NCBI GenBank assembly: GCA_023422975.1 | Contig: JAFAGF010000072.1 | Coordinates: forward strand, 1 to 12,241 | From: Pseudomonadota bacterium | Lineage (GTDB): Bacteria > Pseudomonadota > Gammaproteobacteria > Burkholderiales > Burkholderiaceae_C | Length of the DNA: 12,241 bases | Direction: 5' to 3' | Shown here: positions 6,854-12,241 of the stretch, piece by piece | Layout of the letters: each line of letters opens with the position of its first letter | How positions within the stretch are numbered: position 1 is the first letter of the stretch | Notes under the pieces: generated by a model | Told to the model about the DNA's origin: nothing | Seen by the model: only the letters and a program-made list of their open reading frames with translations | Database searches by the model: none | Program-made: the position numbers and the translations under genes

Positions 6854-6926
6854 GAATTATTGATGCCTATTAAGTGAATTTAATTCTGAGGCAGAATGTA
6901 TTTTTATTTGTCAATCCGGACTAACG

Positions 6927-7910
6927 ATGATTAATGCCTTGCGGCGAGGTTTGATGGCTGCTGCGTTGTTGTCAACAGCAGCTCCTTTGGTTTCTTGGGC
7001 AGACACGGCACAGTGGCCGAGCAAGCCTATTCGCATAGTGGTGTCCTACCCTGGCGGTGGTGTGAGTGACGTGGTGGCCCGGGCTTTGGGTGAAAAGCTC
7101 AGTGTGCAACTGTCGACGCCCATCGTGGTGGAGAACAAGGCGGGTGCAGGCGGTGCGATTGGTCTGGATATGGTGGCCAAATCTGCGCCAGATGGTTACA
7201 CGATCGGTTTCTCGGCAATCAGCCCGGTGGCTTTGAATCCGCACTTGGGTGCCGTGCCTTTCGATCCCCTGAAGGACTTGGTTCCCGTGGTGAGCGTGAT
7301 GTATTCACCCGTACTGATTTTGGCAACCACGGCAGAACCATCGAAGAACTTCAAGGATTTGCTGACACAAGCTAAGCGCAACCCTGGTACTGTGCGTTGG
7401 GCAACAGCAGGGCTGGCTTCTTTGGGGCATATCGTGCTGGAGCAAGTGAAGTACACCGGCAAGGTGGATATCACGCACATTCCTTACAAGGGTGGTGGGC
7501 AGCAGCTCAACGATGCATTGGGGGCACAGTATGAAGTGCTCTCGACCAACGCGGGCCCCACTGTGATGCAGCATATTCAGGCTGGCAAACTCAAGCCGCT
7601 AGCTGTGGGTGCCCCCAAGCGTCTGGAATCGTTGCCTGAAGTTCCTACGCTGGCGGAGCTGGGTTTTCCTGAGGCGAATTCCACATCTTTGTTCGGTATT
7701 TTTGCGCCTGCAAACGTGCCCTCAGCGGTGCTTCAGCGCTTGAATCAGGAGTTCAACAAGGCTTTGGCCAGTCCTGATATTCAGGCCAAACTCAAGGCTT
7801 CAGACAATGTTCCAACGGGTGGTGATGCCAAGTCTTTCGCGCGTCAGATTGCACAGGAATCAGCCAACAATGCGCGCATTGTGAAGGCGGCAAATTTGCA
7901 TGCCAATTAA
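6927..7910 (+). CDS. Bug/TctC-family tripartite tricarboxylate transporter solute-binding protein (second copy)
   Basis: A 327-residue periplasmic binding protein of the same family as the gene before xerD. The signal peptide covers residues 1 to about 25 (MINALRRGL, a hydrophobic stretch, then VSWA before DTAQ). Hallmarks are WPSKPIRIVVSYPGGGVSD, IVVENKAGAGGAIG, SAPDGYTIG, THIPYKGGGQQLND and the PKRLESLPEVPTLAELGFPE block. It is clearly divergent from the first copy, so it is not a recent duplicate. No TctA or TctB gene is near, making it a second orphan. The Shine-Dalgarno sequence is weak (CCGGA before the ATG at 6927). Its 73-base upstream gap is AT-rich and includes the palindrome GAATTTAATTC (6876-6886), which may form part of its own control region. 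The ligand is unknown. Confidence 0.92.
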   Translation: MINALRRGLMAAALLSTAAPLVSWADTAQWPSKPIRIVVSYPGGGVSDVVARALGEKLSVQLSTPIVVENKAGAGGAIGLDMVAKSAPDGYTIGFSAISPVALNPHLGAVPFDPLKDLVPVVSVMYSPVLILATTAEPSKNFKDLLTQAKRNPGTVRWATAGLASLGHIVLEQVKYTGKVDITHIPYKGGGQQLNDALGAQYEVLSTNAGPTVMQHIQAGKLKPLAVGAPKRLESLPEVPTLAELGFPEANSTSLFGIFAPANVPSAVLQRLNQEFNKALASPDIQAKLKASDNVPTGGDAKSFARQIAQESANNARIVKAANLHAN

Positions 7911-7930
7911 AGAATCTGCATAAGCTTGGA

Positions 7931-7961
7931 TAAAAAAGCCACCGATCAGGTGGCTTTTTTA
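7931..7961. terminator. Bidirectional intrinsic terminator between second Bug gene and EAL-HDOD gene
   Basis: A perfect 13-bp inverted repeat (7931-7943 with 7949-7961) surrounds the loop GATCA. The core AGCCACC/GGTGGCT is flanked by A- and T-runs. It lies 20 bases after one stop codon and 16 bases from the stop of the convergent EAL-HDOD gene, serving both strands. Confidence 0.9.
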
Positions 7962-7977
7962 TGGGTGCAAACCTCGG

Positions 7978-9252
7978 TCACTCGCTGAGGGTGTCTGCCC
8001 AGGCCAGCGCCTGCAGATGCGCCCAGTTCACTTGGTGGTTGGACAGGTGCAAGGCATCGGAGTTGCGTGCAAAGGCTTCTTCATCACCGCTTTCGCATGC
8101 AAGTACCAACTCGAGGAAGGGCGCGTACACGCCAGTCTTGTGGATCAACGCGTCAACCACTGGCTGCGGCAAGGCGATCGAGTTCAAGGCCTGGTCCATG
8201 GGAATGCCCAAGATGGTGTCCAGCAAAGAAAACACACCAACCACAAAAGCGTTATCGGTTTCTTCGGCAGGCAGCAATTCGGAGGCCAGCAACTCCATGA
8301 GCCTGCCGCGCACCACGGCGGTTTGCCCCACGGCAGGCGCACTGCCACCAGTGCGTGAGGTGGTCATGAGCAATGCCGCCCAGCGAAATAGCTTTTTGAG
8401 GCCCAGAATCATCACCGCATGGCGGAATGAGGTGATTTCGCAGGACAGACCAAACCCTGAAGAATTGATGAAGCGCAGCAGGTTGAAAGACAGTGTGGGG
8501 TCCTTCTTCAGCAGCTCTTCAATCTCTGCGGTGCTGCTTTGGTTGCGCACCAAATTAATCAATTGCAAGATGATGGCTTGCGAGGGGCGCACAGTACGGG
8601 TGTGCACTAGGTCTGGTTTTGCAAACCAAAAACCTTGAAAAAGCTTGACCCCCAGTTCATGCATATGTTCGAACTGTGCCTGGGTTTCCACCTTTTCTGC
8701 CACGATTTGCGCCATGGTGTGCGTGCGCGCAAACTTGACGAGCGCTTGTGCGTTTTCCAATGGAAAAGTCAGCATGTCGAGCTTGATGAAGCTCGCCATG
8801 GGCAACCAGTTGACATAAGCGCGACGCAGCAAATTCTGGTCAAAGGCTAAGCGAAAACCGCGCTGGCGCAAGCCTTCAAAAAGTGGAATGGCTGCGGCAA
8901 TTTCTGCCGCTGTAGCTTCTTCACCCAGCGTAGGAATTTCCAGGATCACCTTATCAGGGTGAATCAGTTCCAGGTGGCCGCCACGCAGGCTTTCGTGGGT
9001 GCAGTTGATGAAAACCAGCTTGCGCCCTACCAGAGCCTCAGTGCCCGCGTAGGAGAGCGCATTGAACAGCATGGCTGCATCGCTGGCAGCGGTGTGGGCA
9101 TCTGCTGCGGTGGAGCGGTCAAACAACTCATAGCCAAACACTTCGCGGCGCTCGTTCAGGATGGCTTGGCGGCCGACCATGGAAACGGAATCGTCAGTGA
9201 TGCCCGCAGGCAAGCTGGGTGCTAAGGCAGAAGTGTTGTTCACAGAATTCAT
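7978..9252 (-). CDS. EAL-HDOD signalling protein (downstream copy)
   Basis: A 424-residue cytoplasmic protein: an N-terminal degenerate EAL domain (about 25-215) and a C-terminal HDOD domain (about 222-410), the YuxH/CdgJ-like architecture. In the EAL part the signature is YELFDR (E42 kept), with N83 (FINCTHES), E105 (ILEIP), D159 (IKLD) and AEKVET (185-190) still visible. The DDFGTG loop is replaced by FDQNLLRRAY (137-146), so cyclic-di-GMP hydrolysis is unlikely. The HDOD part has SSGFGLSCEITSFRHAV and GLKKLFRWAALL. HDOD domains lack full HD-GYP metal sites and generally act in signalling or protein contacts. The ATG at 9252 is the first in frame, with no Shine-Dalgarno sequence but a 7-bp hairpin 15 bases upstream. 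A near-collinear paralogue lies upstream. Domain call secure; output unknown. Confidence 0.93.
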   Translation of the reverse strand: MNSVNNTSALAPSLPAGITDDSVSMVGRQAILNERREVFGYELFDRSTAADAHTAASDAAMLFNALSYAGTEALVGRKLVFINCTHESLRGGHLELIHPDKVILEIPTLGEEATAAEIAAAIPLFEGLRQRGFRLAFDQNLLRRAYVNWLPMASFIKLDMLTFPLENAQALVKFARTHTMAQIVAEKVETQAQFEHMHELGVKLFQGFWFAKPDLVHTRTVRPSQAIILQLINLVRNQSSTAEIEELLKKDPTLSFNLLRFINSSGFGLSCEITSFRHAVMILGLKKLFRWAALLMTTSRTGGSAPAVGQTAVVRGRLMELLASELLPAEETDNAFVVGVFSLLDTILGIPMDQALNSIALPQPVVDALIHKTGVYAPFLELVLACESGDEEAFARNSDALHLSNHQVNWAHLQALAWADTLSE

Positions 9253-9266
9253 GGGGCGTTACGCGA

Positions 9267-9286
9267 TACAGGCAGCTTAGCCTGTA
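9267..9286 (-). promoter_or_regulatory. Hairpin in the leader of the downstream EAL-HDOD gene
   Basis: TACAGGC (9267-9273) and GCCTGTA (9280-9286) form a perfect 7-bp stem with a six-base loop, ending 14 bases upstream of the ATG at 9252. No U-tract follows, so this is not an obvious terminator. It may be an operator or a leader structure affecting translation of a start that lacks a Shine-Dalgarno sequence. Confidence 0.35.
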
Positions 9287-9309
9287 AATGTAGCTCTTTG
9301 CATGTGAGG

Positions 9310-9329
9310 CAAGCAAATGTGTTTGCTTG
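9310..9329. promoter_or_regulatory. Perfect 8-bp inverted repeat between the tandem EAL-HDOD genes
   Basis: CAAGCAAA (9310-9317), the spacer TGTG and TTTGCTTG (9322-9329) form a 20-base dyad. It lacks a U-tract on either strand, so a protein-binding operator or RNA stem is as likely as a terminator. A smaller hairpin, CAGCCA-AAGC-TGGCTG (9341-9356), lies beside it. Confidence 0.4.
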
Positions 9330-9379
9330 TAGAGACAGTTCAGCCAAAGCTGGCTGATCAGAGATTGTTAGCTCTTGGC

Positions 9380-10642
9380 TTACTGGGTGATCTGGTCGCA
9401 CCAAGCCAGTGCTTGCAAGTGGGCCCAGTTGATTTGCTGGCTGGTGAGGTTGAGTGCGGAGGCGTATTGATCAAATGCTTCGTCATTGCTGCTTTCACAG
9501 GCCTCAGCCAAACGCAGCAGCTCACCAAAAATACCTTCATGGGAGAGCAGGCCTTGGCGCACTGCATTCGGCACATTGATCAGGTGCAGGGCGTCTTGCA
9601 TGGGGATGCTCAGCATGACATCCAGCAAAGAAAAAATACCCACAACGAAAGCTTGCTCAGCCTCTTCCTCGCTCATGAATTCCAGTGCCAGCAATTCCAT
9701 CAAGCGGCCACGGATCACCGCTGTGTGGCCGACGGCAGGGCTGGTATTGCCATACTTGGAAGCGGTCAGCAGCAGCGCTGCCCAGCGAAAGAGCTTTTTC
9801 AAGCCCATGATCATCACGGCTTGCCGAAATGAAGTGATCTCTCGTGCGTTGCCAAAACCTGCGGAGTTGATCAGGCGCATCAGGTTGAAAGCCAGGCCTG
9901 CATCTTTTTTGAGCACCTCTTCAATCTCGTCGGTGCTGGCTTGGCGGCGCAGCAAATTGATGAGTTGAATGATGCTGACCTGGTTCGGAGCCAGCAATTT
10001 GGCTTCGACCACCGATGGGCGCGAGAACCAGTACCCCTGAAACAGGGAAACACCAATGCTTTTGAGTAAATCAAACTGCTCTTGCGTCTCGACCTTGGTG
10101 GCAATCAGTTGGGCTTTGCTGTGGCGTGCAGCGTAGCTCACCAAGACAGCCAGTTGCTCAGGGCGCAGTACGTTCAAGTCCAGTTTGATGTAGTCGGCCA
10201 AGGGCAGCCACGCGTTGTACGCGGACTCGAGGACGGTGTGGTTGAACGAGAGCTTGAAGCCGCGCTCGCGCAGGGCACGCAAGATAGGCAGACGTGCCAC
10301 GGTCTCTGAGGCCGCTACATGGCCCAGCGGCTCTACCTCCAGTACGACTTTTTCTGGATTGAGCAGCTCCAGGTGCCCGCCCGCCAAGCTTTCATGGGTG
10401 CTGTTTACAAACAGCAGCTTGGTGCCCACCAGGTCTTCGCTGCCTGCGTGCGACAGGGCGGTGAAAAGCAAGAGGACGTCTGTTGCGGCCGTGTGCTCGG
10501 CAGGTGCACGGGAGCGGTTGAACAGCTCATACCCGATGACCGTCTTGTCAATGTCCACAATGGCCTGCCGTGCAATCATGGAAGAGCCATGAGGGGCTGC
10601 AACCGGCGGGGTGGTAGGCAAAGAGGCAGAGGTAACGGACAT
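9380..10642 (-). CDS. EAL-HDOD signalling protein (upstream copy)
   Basis: A 420-residue paralogue of the adjacent protein, aligning almost without gaps from YEL (residues 38-40) to NWAHLQALAW (405-414). The EAL domain (about 22-212) is more degenerate: E39 (YELFNR), N80 (FVNSTHES), E102 (VLEVEP) and D155 (IKLD) remain, but the DDFGTG loop is replaced by FNHTVLESAY (133-142) and the AEGVET glutamate becomes threonine (ATKVET, 181-186). Phosphodiesterase activity is therefore unlikely; ligand binding or protein-protein signalling is more plausible. The HDOD domain (about 219-405) has SAGFGNAREITSFRQAV and the same GLKKLFRWAALL block. The ATG at 10642 follows a weak GAAGA; a TTG at 10708 would overlap the DUF455 gene and adds unrelated sequence. 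The gene starts 47 bases after the DUF455 stop, consistent with one transcript. Confidence 0.92.
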   Translation of the reverse strand: MSVTSASLPTTPPVAAPHGSSMIARQAIVDIDKTVIGYELFNRSRAPAEHTAATDVLLLFTALSHAGSEDLVGTKLLFVNSTHESLAGGHLELLNPEKVVLEVEPLGHVAASETVARLPILRALRERGFKLSFNHTVLESAYNAWLPLADYIKLDLNVLRPEQLAVLVSYAARHSKAQLIATKVETQEQFDLLKSIGVSLFQGYWFSRPSVVEAKLLAPNQVSIIQLINLLRRQASTDEIEEVLKKDAGLAFNLMRLINSAGFGNAREITSFRQAVMIMGLKKLFRWAALLLTASKYGNTSPAVGHTAVIRGRLMELLALEFMSEEEAEQAFVVGIFSLLDVMLSIPMQDALHLINVPNAVRQGLLSHEGIFGELLRLAEACESSNDEAFDQYASALNLTSQQINWAHLQALAWCDQITQ

Positions 10643-10689
10643 GTCTTCAGGGAAAGCGTCAGGTGATGTATGCAGCTGATGGCAGCGGT

Positions 10690-11490
10690 TCAATGCTGTT
10701 CCAGCCAAGCAATTTCTTCTTCAGTGAATCCCGCTGCTTGACGAGCTGCGGTGTTGAAGGGAGGGCGGGGGCGCGGCGCTTCATACTGCTGCGTAAGTGC
10801 AGTGTAGTGCGAATGCGGTTCCAGATTATTGCGCTGGCATAAGAAACGATACCAATCGTTTCCTATTGCGACGTGGCCGACCTCTTCGCGCAAGATGATG
10901 TCCAGCACATCCACTGCGGCCAATGCATCAGGGGTGCCGACTTGGCGCAGCTTGGCTTGGATTTGTGGTGTGGCATCAAGACCGCGTGCTTCCATGGTGC
11001 GGGGCACCAAGGCCATGCGTGCGGTCACATCTTGTGCGGTTTTCTCACACATGGCCCACAGACCTTGGTGGGCTGGAAAGTCACCATAGTCATGACCCTG
11101 CGCTTGCAGCCAGTGACGGATAAGTAGAAAGTGCTTGCCCTCTTCACCCGCAACTTGCAGCCAATCCAGATAGTAGGGGGGCGGCATGTCATCAAAACGC
11201 CAGATGGCATCCAGCGCCAGGTTGATAGCGTTGAACTCAATGTGCGCAATCGCATGCATCAGGATGACACGGCCTTCTTGCGTGGCAGGCGAGCGGCGGG
11301 CCACAGCGGTGTGATGCATCAAGGCTGGGCGAGCGGGGTGGCCGGGCAAAACGGTGCCCGCTGGCAGCAGCGGTGCGTGTGCGGCAATGCGCCACTGCGG
11401 CGCTTGCGCATGCATCTGCATGACAGCATCGGCTTTTTCAAAAGGGTCGCAAAGGCACAAAACCTCAAGGGCGCGTTGTCGTAGCTCCAT
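10690..11490 (-). CDS. DUF455 ferritin-like domain protein
   Basis: A 266-residue cytoplasmic protein of the DUF455 (COG2833-type) ferritin-like family. Candidate di-iron ligands lie in helical segments: E85 (AHIEFNAI), E117 with H120 (GEEGKHF), and E202/E203 with H206 (LREEVGHVAIG). This E, ExxH, ExxH spacing matches ferritin-like four-helix bundles. The molecular role of the family is not established, so a redox or hydroxylase-type activity is only a possibility. The ATG at 11490 is chosen because the upstream reading overlaps the divergent carbonic anhydrase gene antisense and lacks family character. The start lies seven bases after a minus-strand TACAAT, so the predicted transcript may be leaderless or nearly so. 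It is likely first in a transcript with the two EAL-HDOD genes. Confidence 0.88.
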   Translation of the reverse strand: MELRQRALEVLCLCDPFEKADAVMQMHAQAPQWRIAAHAPLLPAGTVLPGHPARPALMHHTAVARRSPATQEGRVILMHAIAHIEFNAINLALDAIWRFDDMPPPYYLDWLQVAGEEGKHFLLIRHWLQAQGHDYGDFPAHQGLWAMCEKTAQDVTARMALVPRTMEARGLDATPQIQAKLRQVGTPDALAAVDVLDIILREEVGHVAIGNDWYRFLCQRNNLEPHSHYTALTQQYEAPRPRPPFNTAARQAAGFTEEEIAWLEQH

Positions 11491-11493
11491 ACC

Positions 11494-11503
11494 TACAATT
11501 GTA
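11494..11503. promoter_or_regulatory. Symmetric TACAATTGTA, putative bidirectional -10 element
   Basis: This 10-bp perfect palindrome lies between the divergent DUF455 and carbonic anhydrase genes. Each strand reads TACAAT, close to the sigma-70 -10 consensus. Rightward the predicted start falls about 30 bases before the carbonic anhydrase ATG, leaving room for its Shine-Dalgarno sequence. Leftward it falls at or next to the DUF455 ATG. No clear -35 hexamers were found. Confidence 0.5.
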
Positions 11504-11524
11504 TTTTCCTGACAGCACAAAAAA

Positions 11525-11530
11525 GAGGAG
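11525..11530 (+). promoter_or_regulatory. Ribosome binding site of the carbonic anhydrase-like gene
   Basis: GAGGAG stands five bases before the ATG at 11536. It is one of the few strong Shine-Dalgarno sequences in this window and fixes the start. Confidence 0.8.
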
Positions 11531-11535
11531 ACAAG

Positions 11536-12060
11536 ATGGCTGTGTACGCATTGGATGGTGTGGAGCCCCAAATCGCTGAAAGTGCCTGGGTGGCAGACAG
11601 CGCCCAGGTGATGGGGGAGGTGCAGTTGGGCGCGGATGCCAGCGTCTGGTTTGGCACGGTAGTGCGCGGGGATACCTCCAGCATTACGATTGGTGAGGGC
11701 TCCAACGTGCAAGATGCCAGTGTGCTGCACGCAGATTTGGGCATGCCTTTGGTCATTGGCCGACATGTGACGGTTGGGCATCAGGTCATGCTGCATGGGT
11801 GCACGATTGGCGATGAGAGCCTCATCGGTATTGGTGCCATCGTGCTGAATGGGGCGAAAATTGGCAAAAACTGCTTGGTCGGAGCGGGTGCCTTGGTGAC
11901 CGAAGGCAAAGAGTTTCCGGATGGATCAATGATCATTGGAAGCCCTGCCAGGGTCGTCAAGCAGCTCACGCCTGAGCAAATACAAGGTCTGCGCCAAAGC
12001 GCGCAGCACTATATTGATAACGCGCGCCGCTTTAGGGCGGGTTTGCGCAAACTGGGCTAA
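11536..12060 (+). CDS. Gamma-class carbonic anhydrase family protein (YrdA-like)
   Basis: A 174-residue left-handed beta-helix protein built from hexapeptide repeats (about residues 18-125) with a C-terminal helix (about 144-172). Putative zinc ligands are H65 (SVLHADLG), H82 and H87 (VGHQVMLHGC), shared between neighbouring subunits of the trimer in the family. VVRGD (42-46) and NVQD (57-60) match conserved family positions. Full gamma-carbonic anhydrases hydrate CO2, but YrdA/PaaY-like members vary: some have little anhydrase activity and PaaY is a thioesterase, so activity is unproven here. Length and start fit the family, with GAGGAG five bases upstream. It is divergent from the DUF455 gene and lies 40 bases upstream of hslO on the same strand, so the two may be cotranscribed. 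Confidence 0.92.
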   Translation: MAVYALDGVEPQIAESAWVADSAQVMGEVQLGADASVWFGTVVRGDTSSITIGEGSNVQDASVLHADLGMPLVIGRHVTVGHQVMLHGCTIGDESLIGIGAIVLNGAKIGKNCLVGAGALVTEGKEFPDGSMIIGSPARVVKQLTPEQIQGLRQSAQHYIDNARRFRAGLRKLG

Positions 12061-12074
12061 GGCCTGGTTTTTAG

Positions 12075-12087
12075 CAATCACTGATTG
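12075..12087. promoter_or_regulatory. Short perfect dyad before hslO
   Basis: CAATCA-C-TGATTG lies 13 bases upstream of the hslO GTG. With a one-base centre it is better suited to protein binding than to a stable RNA hairpin. It may also be chance. Confidence 0.2.
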
Positions 12088-12100
12088 GGATACACACAGC

Positions 12101-12241
12101 GTGTCTGAACTCCACAAATTCCTCTTCGATGGCCTGCCTGTGCGCGGCATGATCGTGCGACTGACCGATGCCTGGAAAGACATCCTCCAGCGCCGCGCCG
12201 GCAATACGGATACGGGCGCTTACCCCGCAGCGGTGCGTGAA
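12101..12241 (+). CDS. hslO: Hsp33 redox-regulated chaperone, N-terminal fragment
   Basis: The first 47 residues, from a GTG start, read VSELHKFLFDGLPVRGMIVR and continue LTDAWKDILQRR with an ending TDTGAYPAAVRE. This is the usual N-terminus of Hsp33 in Burkholderiales. Hsp33 is a cytoplasmic holdase activated by oxidation of a C-terminal zinc-binding cysteine cluster; that cluster lies beyond the window edge and cannot be checked. The GTG at 12101 has a weak GGGA about ten bases upstream. The gene is cut by the window end, not by a stop codon. Confidence 0.9.
   Translation, partial: MSELHKFLFDGLPVRGMIVRLTDAWKDILQRRAGNTDTGAYPAAVRE

Noticed and set aside
6854..6926. AT-rich gap before the second Bug gene as a defined promoter
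   Set aside because: It contains TTAATT and T-rich stretches and one palindrome, but no convincing -10/-35 pair, so no promoter is called.
10643..10708. TTG at 10708 as start of the upstream EAL-HDOD gene
   Set aside because: It would overlap the end of the DUF455 gene and add 22 residues absent from the paralogue. The ATG at 10642 is more likely.
1..12241. CRISPR arrays, tRNA genes, insertion sequences, toxin-antitoxin or phage-defence genes
   Set aside because: No regularly spaced repeats, tRNA-like cloverleaf, transposase or recognisable defence protein was seen. All sizeable frames are accounted for by the listed genes.

Overview
The window looks like ordinary chromosome from a betaproteobacterium of the order Burkholderiales, most likely family Comamonadaceae. 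This rests on the protein sequences (QueG, Hsp33, AmiC), two orphan Bug-type solute-binding proteins, and a family-typical intergenic repeat motif. The genus cannot be fixed from the sequence alone. Coding density is high, no gap between genes exceeds about 210 bases, and there are no tRNA or rRNA genes, CRISPR arrays, insertion sequences or prophage genes.

Layout, left to right. (1) The C-terminus of a DedA-family membrane protein (+) meets a small glycine-zipper lipoprotein gene (-) at a perfect bidirectional terminator. (2) A minus-strand pair, tsaE then amiC, overlaps by ATGA. It is divergent from queG (+). tsaE and queG both serve tRNA anticodon-loop modification (t6A37 and queuosine-34), and amiC encodes a Tat-exported cell-division amidase. 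(3) An AEC-family carrier gene (-) is divergent from a Bug/TctC-type solute-binding protein gene (+), and an 18-bp dyad lies between them. (4) After a strong terminator come xerD (+) and a second orphan Bug gene (+), which ends at another bidirectional terminator. (5) A minus-strand cluster reads DUF455 ferritin-like protein, then two tandem paralogous EAL-HDOD regulatory proteins. (6) A gamma-class carbonic anhydrase-like gene (+) is divergent from the DUF455 gene, and the start of hslO (Hsp33, +) runs off the right edge.

I see no plainly new multi-gene system. The items most worth checking are the tandem EAL-HDOD genes with degenerate phosphodiesterase motifs beside a ferritin-like DUF455 gene, the near-symmetric TACAATTG(T/C)A elements at two divergent gene pairs with start codons almost touching the predicted transcription start, and the 18-bp dyad between the AEC and Bug genes.
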